Part shown: one piece after another, positions 20,752 to 30,125 of the stretch
Numbering within the stretch: the first letter of the stretch is position 1
Layout of the letters: the number at the start of each line of letters is the position of its first letter
From: Aceticella autotrophica
Lineage (GTDB): Bacteria; Bacillota; Thermoanaerobacteria; Thermoanaerobacterales; Thermoanaerobacteraceae
Assembly: GCF_017357865.1 (NCBI RefSeq)
Contig: NZ_CP060096.1
Span: 1,475,001-1,539,000, forward strand
Direction of reading: 5' to 3'
Length of the DNA stretch: 64,000 bases
Made by a program: the position numbers and the translations under genes
The notes under the pieces: generated by a model
Database searches by the model: none
What the model was told of the DNA's origin: nothing
Seen by the model: the letters and a program-made list of their open reading frames with translations, nothing else

Positions 20752-20778
20752 TAAATTAAGTGGCAATATGCCACTTTA
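20752..20778 (-). terminator. Hairpin between apt and relA
   Basis: A perfect stem AAGTGGCA/TGCCACTT around a short loop lies just after the apt stop codon, followed on the minus strand by TTAATTTAATATTT. It may be a weak terminator, an attenuator of relA or an mRNA-stabilising hairpin. Confidence 0.5.
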
Positions 20779-21297
20779 ATACTTTATCAATGAAATTATA
20801 TCATATCCGTCAAGTTTTTTCCTCCCATTAAGAGATGTTAATTCAATCAAAAACAATAAACTATCAACAATACCCCCAAGCTGTTCTATTAACTTTAAAA
20901 CAGCATATGCAGTACCGCCTGTTGCTAAAAGGTCATCAACGATTATAATTCTTTGACCTTTTTGTATTGCATCTTTTTGCATCTCAAGCGCATCTATACC
21001 GTATTCTAATTCATATTCATACTTAATTGTCGTCGGAGGTAGTTTCCTGGGTTTTCTAACAGGTATGAATCCTACCCCCATTTTATATGCTAACGGTGCA
21101 CCAAATATAAAACCCCTTGCTTCAGACCCCGCAATCAAGTCTATATTTTTGCCTTCAAGGGCTTTTGCCAACATATTAATAGAATAATTAAATGCTTCTT
21201 TATCCCTTAATACAGGTGTAATATCCTTAAAATCAATACCCTTTTTAGGAAAATCCGGAATTTCTCTTATTAATGATTTAACAGCATCAAGCGTCAT
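20776..21297 (-). CDS. apt: Adenine phosphoribosyltransferase
   Basis: Salvages adenine to AMP with PRPP. The 173-residue protein shows IIVDDLLATGGTAYAVL (PRPP loop, about 119-135) and IAGSEARGFIFGAPLAY. AAGGAGGTATTAAC precedes the ATG. In many Firmicutes recJ lies directly upstream; here the DNA about 30 bp before the start belongs to a TnpB element, so the gene must be read from a promoter in or beyond the element. Confidence 0.95.
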   Translation of the reverse strand: MTLDAVKSLIREIPDFPKKGIDFKDITPVLRDKEAFNYSINMLAKALEGKNIDLIAGSEARGFIFGAPLAYKMGVGFIPVRKPRKLPPTTIKYEYELEYGIDALEMQKDAIQKGQRIIIVDDLLATGGTAYAVLKLIEQLGGIVDSLLFLIELTSLNGRKKLDGYDIISLIKY

Positions 21298-21330
21298 GTT
21301 AATACCTCCTTAAAATCTTCATTTGAACTA

Positions 21331-21480
21331 CATCGCCAATTTATTGGAGAGCTTCGTGCTCCCAATGAAACCTTGATGAAAGTTCCACCGGTACGCAACC
21401 GGGATGTCCAACCCCACTACTGCCGTGACAGGTTTCCCTGTCCTTTGCAGATACTTTTTCATTATGTTATATGCTCTAAC
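21331..21480 (-). ncRNA. Candidate omega RNA at the 3' end of tnpB
   Basis: The stretch from the end of tnpB to the right end holds several hairpins, including GACAGG-GAAA-CCTGTC (21427-21442), a CCGGT/ACCGG pair (about 21388-21403) and a GAGC/GCTC hairpin near 21350. In IS605 elements an RNA covering the tnpB tail and right end guides the TnpB nuclease, using the flanking DNA as guide. Here that flank is the apt leader. The structure is seen; the function is inferred from the family. Confidence 0.5.
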
Positions 21481-22654
21481 AATCAGCATTAAACAGTTTG
21501 TTTTCTACAACATACAATCCTCTTTGTTTGCGGTTTGTTTTATTTGCAGTATCAAAGCTTATTTCTTTTTCATAAGGACTGCATTGGCTTGTATAGCTTT
21601 CTTCTTGCTTTTCTACAATTATTCCTTTATCTTCTGCTTTATATGTTATCAGGTTTTTTAGTTTTTCAAAAGGCCATTTGTGGAGTTTTTGATTGTTTAC
21701 GTGTCCTATATCTTTGTTTTCCCGTATATAAGTTATATCTCCTATTATTATTTTTGTTACTCTTATCTTTTCTGCAATTTCTACAACACGCTTTGCAGCT
21801 GTATGAAGCAGATGTTTTATTTGTTTCCTTCTTTTTGCGTATAGATTTTGTATTCTTTTCGTATCTTTGCGGTATTTGTTTTTATTTGCTGATTGCTCGG
21901 CATATGCTATGGATTGATAGTACGCTATCATTTTGTCAAAATATCTGTTTATGCTTAGTAATTGTCTGCCTGATATGATAAATGTTTTGCCTGTTGTTGT
22001 ATAGCATGTCATAAGGTTGTTTATACCCAAATCTATGCTCATGTATATTTCGTTATCTTCTTTCTGTGTGATGAGCGGTAACTCGGTAATAATATTGACC
22101 TTATATATCCTTGTTTTGGATAAAGGTATTATTTCGATGACCTTGGGATTACCGCTTATATTTTTATATTCACTGGGTATTGCTATGTAAAGATAATCAG
22201 AATTTATATTGTATTTTTCTTTTAAATATTTTTTCTGCTGTTTGGGTACAGATAATCTTATTTTACCGTCAATGATTTTAAATCCTTTGTTTAACCACCT
22301 TACATTGAAATTTGTATTTTTGTATCTTGGCGGTTTTGGATTTTTTACCCCACCAGTTTTTCTTAATTTATGATATGACTGCCATGCTTCATGAAGTTGT
22401 TTTAATGTTTCTTGTGCTGATTGTAATGGCAGATTTTTATACCAGAAGCTGTTTTTTAACCTTGATTTTTGGTCATACCAGTCAGGGTATTTTTTGTCTT
22501 TATTCCAATTCTTTATTTCATAATTTGCTATATTCCATAGTTTTGATGAGGCATATGTTAAGGAATTTAGGATTATTGTTTGTCTTTCATTAGGGTTTAA
22601 TTCAAATTGTATAACCCTTTGTCTGAAATCAGGATTGTTTTTCTTTAATTTCAC
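21476..22654 (-). pseudogene. tnpB: RNA-guided nuclease TnpB, C-terminus frameshifted
   Basis: A 392-residue TnpB-like (OrfB) protein with RuvC motif I in SIDLGINNLMTCYTTTGK, motif II near IIIGDITYI, and the final block SYTSQCSPYEKE...GLYVV. The frame stops right after NADC. The expected continuation AYNIMKKYL and a further tail follow in the next frame (from about 21479), so one or two bases changed the frame inside the last RuvC motif. The catalytic Asp of NAD is still encoded. It may be inactive or reduced; CACTTTTTCACCCCC marks the start region. Confidence 0.75.
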
Positions 22655-22984
22655 TTTTTCACCCCCTTGTCTTTTTCAGATGTCAGATATCAGATGTCTG
22701 ATTTCCGGCCTCTGACTTCTGCTCCGACTTCTGTTTTATACGTATATTTTTACATGAATAAGATTATCTTTCTTTATACATATAGTGTATAATAGTGTTT
22801 TAATAAAGTCAATAATTAACAGTATTTTTCAATATATCATCATAAAACCGGCTTTCACCTCTCCAATAAATTGGAGAGGATTCTCGCCGGTTTATCCTAA
22901 GCTCTCAAGTCCCGTATAAATCAAAATCAACTGCATCATCTCCTTTTTTTTCAGCAATGAAAAAATAGCTCTATACTGACAGAG
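22655..22984. other. Non-coding DNA upstream of tnpB
   Basis: No gene seen. It contains short direct repeats of CAGATGTC (about 22677-22699), a possible minus-strand promoter with TTGACT near 22812-22817 leading toward tnpB, the left-end hairpin at 22845-22893, and the terminator of the next gene at 22961-22991. Confidence 0.4.
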
Positions 22985-22991
22985 CTATTTT
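22961..22991 (-). terminator. Terminator of the prsA-like gene
   Basis: AAAATAGCTCT and AGAGCTATTTTTTC form a stem of about 10 bp with an 8-nt loop on the minus strand, followed by Ts. It begins within the stop codon of the foldase gene. Confidence 0.8.
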
Positions 22992-23782
22992 GTATATTCT
23001 TTTTCCCACTCTTTAAGTTTTTCATTAAATACCCTGTTCTTTTCTTCCGGAAGCAGGAGAGAATTGATTTTGTCTTTCACATCGTCAAAAGGCAAAATTT
23101 TCTCATCGCCTGTTTTAATGATTATATTTTTTTCTTCGCTTTTAAACTGAAAATTATATAGCTGGTTCGGATGAAGATTCCAGCCTATATTCTTAGGCGG
23201 GTTGTATTCGCTGTAATTGCCTGCAAAACCGCCCTGACTTTTTGTTTTTTCATCGACGCTTTGACTGACAAGACTGTTAAAATCAGCGCCGGCAGCTAAT
23301 TTATTGTATATGTCGGCAGCCTGAGCGCTGTTAAGGACAGTTATCGCATATAGAGGAAAAACAGTGAACTTCTTTGTGTTTTTGTGATAATAGTCTTTCA
23401 ATTTTTCATCAGGCACTGTTACATCTTTTGTATACTTCTCATACAGTTTATCGTATAACAAATTAACCTTTGCATCTTCTTTTGTTATAAACTTGTTGTC
23501 TTTAGATTCCTCTTTATAGGCATTTTCTATGTCTTTGTCGGAAACAGATATGCCCTCTTTTTTGGCTTCTGCAAGTATGACATTTTTCTGAACGAAATAT
23601 TGCAGCGCCTTGTTTTTTGCATCCTTATCGCTTAATGCGGGATTGGCTTTCTTAAATTCCTTATATTGCTTTAAAAGCTGAGATTCTGTGATATTATGTC
23701 CCGCAACTTTTTTTACTACCTTATCACCGCAACCAGTTAAAAGTATCGAAAGTATCAATATAATAGGGATAAATTTTTTCAA
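22985..23782 (-). CDS. Foldase lipoprotein (SurA/PrsA-like peptidyl-prolyl isomerase)
   Basis: A predicted membrane-anchored chaperone acting outside the cell. KKFIPIILILSILLTGCG is a lipoprotein signal with lipobox LTGC. A SurA N-like helical domain (ITESQLLKQYKEFKKANPALSDKDAKNKALQYFV..) is followed by a parvulin-like segment (LSVDEKTKSQGGFAGNYSEYNPP region). I chose a TTG start at 23782, because AGAAGGT lies 7 nt upstream and the signal peptide then begins at once; the frame is open to an ATG at 23821. It lies at the left edge of the island next to a 476-bp IS21 derivative. Confidence 0.8.
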   Translation of the reverse strand: MKKFIPIILILSILLTGCGDKVVKKVAGHNITESQLLKQYKEFKKANPALSDKDAKNKALQYFVQKNVILAEAKKEGISVSDKDIENAYKEESKDNKFITKEDAKVNLLYDKLYEKYTKDVTVPDEKLKDYYHKNTKKFTVFPLYAITVLNSAQAADIYNKLAAGADFNSLVSQSVDEKTKSQGGFAGNYSEYNPPKNIGWNLHPNQLYNFQFKSEEKNIIIKTGDEKILPFDDVKDKINSLLLPEEKNRVFNEKLKEWEKEYTK

Positions 23783-23854
23783 CTTTTTTACCTTCTTTCT
23801 TAATCTTTGATTAATAAACATTTGTTTCTGATTATCTCTTTAATGATTTTTTTC

Positions 23855-24330
23855 CTAAAATAAATTATTCTTTTGCTATGAAATGTGGTATATTGATATT
23901 AGACACGATACCCGCAGTTTCGTGTCTCCTCAACTTAGGACAGGATATCTTGCCCTAAGTTTTTGCCCGTAAATGCCTTTTATTTCGCCTTGCAGGCGAA
24001 ATAAAAGATATGAATAGTTTAATAATATACCATCCATGTAAAAAGCGCCTTAAAATCACTTTAAATAAGCATAGTTTTTACTAATTAACACAAAATATTA
24101 AAATAATTAAATCAAAATCATTTTAGCTATCAAGATTTACTTTTTTCCCTTTACTGTAATACATTTTTTTGATATTCTTAATTTGAGTCATTGTTAACAT
24201 TCCTTTCTACACCATTTAGCCTTGTCAACTAAAGGGTAGATTATTCTAAGGATGTTTGCAATGACTTTTTCCATTTTTTTATTTGTATTTTATTTCTGCA
24301 ATTCTTTGTATTTATATTTTACACTAAACA
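23855..24330 (-). mobile_element. 476-bp internally deleted IS21 derivative, copy 1
   Basis: On the minus strand it begins with TGTTTAGTGTAAAAT (the IS21 left end seen at 28079 and 33212), holds the IS21 promoter region, the istA start and about 19 codons (MTQIKNIKKMYYSKGKKVN), and then jumps to a sequence absent from the defective full copy, presumably the right end. It ends at CTAAAATAAATT. Copy 2 at 38259-38734 has exactly the same length with few differences. It has no transposase, so it would need one supplied in trans. ATGATT occurs just outside both ends and might be a target duplication. Confidence 0.7.
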
Positions 24331-24497
24331 ATGATTATTGCTCCTACTAATACCACTCTAAACATCTTACGGTTTTTAACCATTTCCCTACCCTCCAAAA
24401 CTAATAATTAATCACCTCTCTCTATGTAAGATCTACCATTTGAGCATTCAAAAATACTAACCTTAGTTATTGAGAAATAAGTAGTTTTTTAAACTCT

Positions 24498-25649
24498 TCA
24501 ATTCATCATGCTATCTGTCCCACTTGTATTTGGAAAAATGATATCACTCCCTCCACCAAAACTACTACTTCTGGGTATGTCATATGTCCCCACTACCTTA
24601 TTTCCCTGGTCTATTAGCTCTATCCCCTTCGCTGTCCTGTGCAAAAGTCCCATCATTTTCCCATCTCTCAAAGCAAAAACATAAAGCTCTGGAGGCTCAG
24701 TAGGTTTCACTATTTTAATACCTAAAAGTAAAATATTTTCATAGCTTCCCAAAATCTCTATGTTAACTGGCATAGCCGATTTTTCTCTTTCTGGAACATA
24801 TTTTTTCTGATACTCCATCATCTCACTCACTGGTTTGAGAACCATATTATCAATATTCACTTCCGCAGGCACCGTGAGGGTAGGTATGAAGAAGCTTCTT
24901 TCAATAGAAGTTGTATTATCTGGTAAAGGCGGTAATGCCGGTGATAATTCTAAATCTTCTGGGATTTTTACTTCCTTCCATTCCATCCCTTTTGTCTGAA
25001 AGTCATACTTTAATATAAAAAGTTTTGAATAAATTTTCCCCGCACCTGGTATAAAACATGAATACAGTGTAAGCACTTCATTTTCCTTTTTAATAATTCC
25101 TGCTATAGTACCTGTTTCTTCTACACTATATTTCTTCCCATCCTCTCCTTTGAAAAAGTATGGAGTAATTACCATTTCCATCTCCTTATTTTTATTATTC
25201 TCATTGAAGATCAGACTGTACTTGCCATCCCCTTTGCTGACTAGTTTTACACCTTTCCCCCAAATTGTTTTCTCTTGCACAGGGACTTCTACTTTTTCGA
25301 TATTTCCTTGATAATCTTGAAAGACTTGCACATATGATGGAACAACTAAATAGCCTTTTCCATCCCATGAAATAGGAGATTTTTTGTAAATTTCACTTGG
25401 TACGTCTTTCTTCGAAATGGTGTACATAATTTTTGATTCATCTTTTATTTTCTTATGTTCAAGGTCCCAATAATAAAGCTTTGCTTTTACTCCATCATCA
25501 TTCTTCTCAATGATTGCAAAAGGAACCTCATTCAATTTTACTTTCTCTTTTCTCTCTTCAGTGGAACAGCCACAGGTCATTATAAAAGTTAATACAAAGA
25601 TTATAAATAAAAACAAGACTTGTTTAAATTTTTGCTTTTTTTCTTCCAT
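24498..25649 (-). CDS. Lipoprotein of unknown function
   Basis: A 383-residue protein with a lipoprotein signal (VLFLFIIFVLTFIMTCGCS, Cys at about 27-28). The rest is largely beta-rich with no domain I recognise, ending in a Ser/Gly-rich tail (RSSSFGGGSDIIF). AAGGGGTTGAAAGA precedes the ATG. It lies downstream of the amidase-domain gene on the same strand (135-bp gap) and may be co-expressed. Both could be under the two-part sigma factor further upstream, which is inference from position. Confidence 0.75.
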   Translation of the reverse strand: MEEKKQKFKQVLFLFIIFVLTFIMTCGCSTEERKEKVKLNEVPFAIIEKNDDGVKAKLYYWDLEHKKIKDESKIMYTISKKDVPSEIYKKSPISWDGKGYLVVPSYVQVFQDYQGNIEKVEVPVQEKTIWGKGVKLVSKGDGKYSLIFNENNKNKEMEMVITPYFFKGEDGKKYSVEETGTIAGIIKKENEVLTLYSCFIPGAGKIYSKLFILKYDFQTKGMEWKEVKIPEDLELSPALPPLPDNTTSIERSFFIPTLTVPAEVNIDNMVLKPVSEMMEYQKKYVPEREKSAMPVNIEILGSYENILLLGIKIVKPTEPPELYVFALRDGKMMGLLHRTAKGIELIDQGNKVVGTYDIPRSSSFGGGSDIIFPNTSGTDSMMN

Positions 25650-25784
25650 TCTTTCAACCCCTTGTCTTTTAAAATTTAAGTTTGTTTTGAATAATTCAAA
25701 TTTTTATTAGAGACGGAGCTTCCCTACACTGTCTACTTTACTTTATTAAAAAAAACCCGTCTCCAATTTATACACTTTAATAAC

Positions 25785-26942
25785 TTATTCCCAAAGCACG
25801 TAATATTCCCATGTTGTATTTATCCCATACGGATATTTCAAACGATCATTAGTATGTGCACTAAATAGCCTTTCAACCGTATCGTTTTTTACAATCATCA
25901 TTACATGCGAATCTGGGATCACAATAACACCGCCTGCTGCTGCACTTTCCCACGTTGATATTTTCCAATATCCTTTTTGATTAAGCATATAATTTTTTAA
26001 ACCAGGAACATATGTCCATGCCCAATTATTATTGCTATCTTTCAATCTCTCCCATTTACCAGGATCAACAGGTATACCACCAGCATTTAGTGCTTGAGAA
26101 ACATAATCTGCACAATCATTATGGCAGAAGCAATCATAATATGGCCATTTAGCATTATTCCATTTACTAATATCCTGTAATGCAATATTATGGGGACAAT
26201 AAGTAGTTGCATTTGAGGTCCAAGTATTCGCATAATCTCTTGCTTTGAGCCTATCATAATAAGGATATAAAACTGTTACTGTAAAAGTTTCTTCTTCAAT
26301 TAATTTGTTCTTCATCTCTTTATATCCTGCATTTTCATATTCTGCAGGGGATTTTGGAATCAATTCTTCTGCCGGTACAAACGTATTCATCTGTTCTGCA
26401 TATAACTTTATCGCATTTTTTCCAATATTATTTCCTTTAAGTTCTGCCTCATATTTTAATATCATATACGATTCATCAGGAACCCCAATATATCCTTTAA
26501 GTTCTGAGTATTTGTCATCTAAGATTTTTACTGCTCTCTGTGCTTCTTCCTTTGTAAATATCCCTTTATTAGCACTTGCTACTTTATTGATTTTATACTC
26601 CTTTTGAAGTTGATCATCATAATTGGACATATTGGTCTTTCTCAACATTCCTTTGATATAGGGTAATTCACTAACTTTCTGTGCTTTCAATACTTTAGTA
26701 ACACATATTTTAGCAATTCCTTCAATTTTATCTCCGGACTTTTTAAAATCAATAATTTCAACATCTACATTATTTACATGATAATAATAGGACCAATTAT
26801 TTACAATCCATTGTTTAATAAAATTTGCTATTTCCCCCTGATATTTGAGGTCATTGTCTACTGCTTTAAAAACATTACTTTTAATTCCAACACTATAGAT
26901 AATAAAAGCTACTACTAAAAACCACACAATATGTTTTACCAA
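25785..26942 (-). CDS. Secreted amidase-domain (Amidase_6-like) protein
   Basis: A 385-residue protein with an N-terminal membrane segment or signal (VKHIVWFLVVAFIIYSVGI). The C-terminal half (about 225-385) fits the putative amidase domain of clostridial surface proteins: Cys in CHNDCADYVSQALNAGG and His in PDSHVMMIVKND. The N-terminal part (about 30-215) is of unknown type. The start is TTG at 26942 with only a weak ribosome site. Likely acts on peptidoglycan or an extracellular amide; the substrate is unknown. Confidence 0.75.
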   Translation of the reverse strand: MVKHIVWFLVVAFIIYSVGIKSNVFKAVDNDLKYQGEIANFIKQWIVNNWSYYYHVNNVDVEIIDFKKSGDKIEGIAKICVTKVLKAQKVSELPYIKGMLRKTNMSNYDDQLQKEYKINKVASANKGIFTKEEAQRAVKILDDKYSELKGYIGVPDESYMILKYEAELKGNNIGKNAIKLYAEQMNTFVPAEELIPKSPAEYENAGYKEMKNKLIEEETFTVTVLYPYYDRLKARDYANTWTSNATTYCPHNIALQDISKWNNAKWPYYDCFCHNDCADYVSQALNAGGIPVDPGKWERLKDSNNNWAWTYVPGLKNYMLNQKGYWKISTWESAAAGGVIVIPDSHVMMIVKNDTVERLFSAHTNDRLKYPYGINTTWEYYVLWE

Positions 26943-27249
26943 GCTTTTTCTTACCGTTGATATATTACTTCACTCCCCTTTAAATTTTTAATATACATGA
27001 CTTTCTTTGCCTATATTATTTCGTTTTAACAAAGTTATTTCCCTCTATATCACCTCACCATCTTTCTCGATATTCATAAAATATTTAACAAATAAAGTTA
27101 ATTTTAATCATTTAAAATCAATACAATAAAATTACCACTTTTGCATCTCCTTCTTTTTCTATTTTTTATTGTTCTTGTAATTATTTTCCCTTCTATCTAT
27201 ATAAAAGCTAAAATTTCTTAAAAATATTCCACAATTCAAAATTTATTTT
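26943..27249. other. Non-coding AT-rich gap
   Basis: I see no gene, strong hairpin or consensus promoter here. It separates the sigma-like pair from the amidase gene and would carry the promoter of the latter. Confidence 0.5.
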
Positions 27250-27450
27250 TCATTTTATCTCAAAATTCTTTACTGCTCTTATTATAACCTCGATTAAATC
27301 CTGTTTTAACTCTTTTTTTATTTCTTCATCTGCACCTCTTATACTGCCAATTATCAAGGGCTCAAAAAGCTTTATTATTTCCTCTATGGCCTCCTTATCC
27401 CCTTGTTTTGCTTTCAAAATAATTTCAAAAAGCTTTTCACATTCCTCCAT
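27250..27450 (-). CDS. Small protein resembling sigma-factor region 1.2/2 (HTH_16-like)
   Basis: A 66-residue protein: ILKAKQGDKEAIEEIIKLFEPLIIGSI..GADEEIKKELKQDLIEVIIRAVKNF. This pattern is the N-terminal part of small clostridial sigma factors and of the HTH_16/RsoA-like proteins. It starts 4 bp after the stop of the region-4 protein, so the two are one operon. By analogy with SigO-RsoA of Bacillus subtilis, the pair may form one sigma factor from two subunits. Whether they interact cannot be seen. Confidence 0.6.
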   Translation of the reverse strand: MEECEKLFEIILKAKQGDKEAIEEIIKLFEPLIIGSIRGADEEIKKELKQDLIEVIIRAVKNFEIK

Positions 27451-27454
27451 AATT

Positions 27455-27856
27455 TCAAACTTCCTTAATAAATTTTTCCAATTTTCTAAAGGCTTTTTTC
27501 TTCTTTTTACTTACATAGGACTGTGTTTTATTGAGCATTACTGCAATTTCTTTTTGAGATACGCCTTCTACAATATTTAGTATTAATACCTCAAATTCCT
27601 CTGGTTCAAGTAATTCTTTATATTTTGAAAGCATACATTTATCTATTACCTCATCCTCAAATGCGATATAACTGTATGTGATGTTATCAACTACCTCTTC
27701 TTTACTCTCACTATTCCCATTATTTCTTGGTGCATCCAATATTAAAAGTTCCCTATATTTTACTTCTTGATATTTCTTCTTAAGCTTTATAGATTCTAAC
27801 TTAACATATCTATCTAAATACCCAATAAAAGTGAATTCTACATCATTTTCCTTCAT
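27455..27856 (-). CDS. Sigma-70 region 4-type protein
   Basis: A 133-residue protein whose C-terminus (about 85-130) is a clear sigma region 4 helix-turn-helix: LEPEEFEVLILNIVEGVSQKEIAVMLNKTQSYVSKKKKKAFRKL. The N-terminal half lacks a recognisable region 2. GGAGGGTAAAGAG precedes the ATG. It is followed at 4 bp by the region-2-like small gene. Likely directs or assists RNA polymerase at a few promoters, perhaps those of the surface protein genes downstream. Confidence 0.7.
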   Translation of the reverse strand: MKENDVEFTFIGYLDRYVKLESIKLKKKYQEVKYRELLILDAPRNNGNSESKEEVVDNITYSYIAFEDEVIDKCMLSKYKELLEPEEFEVLILNIVEGVSQKEIAVMLNKTQSYVSKKKKKAFRKLEKFIKEV

Positions 27857-27984
27857 CTCTTTACCCTCCTTGCCTCTCCCTTTTCTTCCATTATACCTCT
27901 TTAAATGTTAAAATTTATTAATAAATCCTTAAATTTTGGTTACAAAATGGTTACAATGTAAATTGCTGCGCTATATACTATCAA

Positions 27985-28015
27985 AAAAATACAGGGTTTC
28001 CCCTGCATTTTTAAT
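27985..28015. terminator. Bidirectional hairpin terminator
   Basis: CAGGG-TTTC-CCCTG with flanking A and T runs on both sides (AAAAAATACAGGG...CCCTGCATTTTT). It separates the sigma-like operon from the IS21 copy. Which transcript it ends is unclear. Confidence 0.6.
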
Positions 28016-28078
28016 CATAAAAAAGTTTTTACACTCTAAGTAGCACCCATTCCTGTTTAAACATCATGGCAGCTAAGT

Positions 28079-30125
28079 TGTTTAGTGTAAAATATAAATA
28101 CAAAGAATTGCAGAAATAAAATACAAATAAAAAAATGGAAAAAGTCATTGCAAACATCCTTAGAATAATCTACCCTTTAGTTGACAAGGCTAAAGGGGGG
28201 TAGAAAGGAATGTTAACAATGACTCAAATTAAGAATATCAAAAAAATGTATTAGTAAAGGGAAAAAAGTAAATGAAATTGTAAAAATTACTGGGCATAAC
28301 TACAGAACAGTAATGAAATATCTTGAAAAAGATGATTTTAATCAAACCCTTGGTAGAAAAGAAGGAGATAAAAGAGGACGACCACGAAAGATTGAACCAG
28401 TAAAACCAATCATTTATAGGTGGTTGGAGGAAGATAAAACGGCTCCAGTTAAGCAAAGGCATACAGCAAAGAAGATTTATTTTAGATTAAAAGAAGAACA
28501 TGCAGAACTTCTTAATGTAGGTTATAGAACAATTGCATATTATGTTGCTAAAAGGAAGAAAGAAGTTTACAAAGATGAAGAAGGATATATTCCTCTTGAA
28601 CATCCTAAAGGTGAGGCACAAGTTGATTTTGGGCAGGCTATTTTTTACGAGAAAGGAAAAAGAATTGAAGGACATTATTTAAACATGACTTTTCCATATA
28701 GCAATGGTGGATATACTCTTCTTTTTAAGGGTGAAAATCAGGAATGTCTATTAGAAGGGATGAAGAGAATATTTGAATATATAGAGCATGTTCCATATAA
28801 AATATGGTTTGATAATCTTTCTGCTGCAGTAATAATGGGGAAAAATAAAGAGAGGAAATTAGTAGAACAATTTGAAAAGTTTGCACTGCATTATGGATTT
28901 GAAGCCAATTTTTGCAATCCAAATAGCGGCCATGAAAAAGGGAATGTTGAAAATAAAGTAGGATATCATAGAAGAAATTTGTTTGTTCCAATTCCCCATT
29001 TTGAAAATATTGATGAATACAATAAAGAATTACTTAAGCTTTCTGACATTGATATGAAAAGAGAACACTACAAAAAAGGTGAACTAATCGAAAATCTGCT
29101 TGAAGAAGAGAAAGAATTTATGTTTAAACTTCCTGAAAAGGAATTTGAGGTTTGCAGAATAAAAACAGTAATAACAGACAAATATGGAAAGGCTGAATAT
29201 GAGACAAATCTTTACTCAACATCGCCAGTTTATGCGGGTGAAGAAGTTATTGTAAAAGCAACAGCTGACAAAGTGATAATAATGAACAAGGATTTTAGAA
29301 CAATAGTAACACATGAAAGAATTTATGATAAGTATAAAGAATCTATGAAGTGGTATCCTTACCTTAAAGCTCTGGCAAGAAGGCCTAAGGCAATAAAATA
29401 TACAAAATTTTTCAACGAGTTGCCTGATGTTTGGAAGGATTATATAGATAATCAAGATAATGAAGGTAAAAAACATAGTATAAAAGCACTTATGAAAATG
29501 ATAGAAGGAGATGAACATTTAGGATTAATAAATGCAACGATAGCAATTGAAGAAACCTTAAATAATGAGGTCAAAGACATAGACAGTATTATTGCAACAT
29601 ACTATCGTATTAAAAACATGGGAAATAGAGAAACTACAAGAAAAAATAGATACCTAAAACAAGCAGGATTTGATGTTATTAAGACCTTTGATGACTATAA
29701 ATTTGACTATATTGAGATACCTTCAAGTATAACAATGGATGCACTTAAAAGTTATGAACAATATGAAAGTCAAGTTCTTTAGAACAGCTGCCTTAGTAAA
29801 TGAGCTAATAGATGCAAAAAGCAATGGCACATTGAAAAAATTATTAAAACAGATTGAGCAGATAGACCTATTGATATGCGATGAATGGGGTTATATCCCA
29901 ATTGATATTGAAAAAGCCAAGCTATTATACCAGGTTATAGCAGGATGTTATGAGAAAAAGAGCATAATATTAACCACAAACCTTGAATTTAGTAAATGGA
30001 ATAGCATCTTTTTCGATGAAAAGCTAACAAATGCTATACTTGATAGGATGGTCCATCACAGTCATTTACTAATATTTGATGGACCAAGTTGGAGGCTTCA
30101 AAATTCATTGATGAAATACAATTAA
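28079..30125 (+). mobile_element. Defective IS21-family copy
   Basis: Starts with the left end TGTTTAGTGTAAAAT shared by the fragments at 23855-24330, 33212-33470 and 38259-38734, and carries istA and istB joined and broken by deletions. The right end present in the 476-bp derivatives is not found here; the copy is cut by an IS1182 remnant at about 30126. Confidence 0.75.
28219..30124 (+). pseudogene. istA-istB of IS21, frameshifted and internally deleted
   Basis: The istA start (ATG 28219, GAAAGGAATG upstream) is followed after 11 codons by a 2-bp deletion giving TAG; the other copies read TAC AGT. Downstream the frame stays open from 28313 to 29782 with the DDE catalytic core (EAQVDFGQA, WFDNLSAAV, GHEKGNVENKVGYHRRN). 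The end of IstA (SIIATYYRIKN) runs in frame into the IstB N-terminus (RKNRYLKQAGFDVIKTFDDY), and a second deletion removes the IstB Walker A region before VKFFRTAALVNEL and LLICDEWGYIPI in another frame. Neither protein can be functional as encoded. Confidence 0.85.

Larger units (their letters stand above)
21330..22893 (-). mobile_element. tnpB-only IS200/IS605-type element
   Basis: A tnpB gene without tnpA. On the minus strand the left end carries a two-stage hairpin at 22845-22893: an outer stem AAACCGGC/GCCGGTTT and an inner 9-bp stem CCTCTCCAA/TTGGAGAGG. The right end (about 21331-21356) repeats CTCTCCAATAAATTGG. Hairpins near both ends are usual in this family. The element sits directly before apt. 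Exact ends are not certain. Confidence 0.6.
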
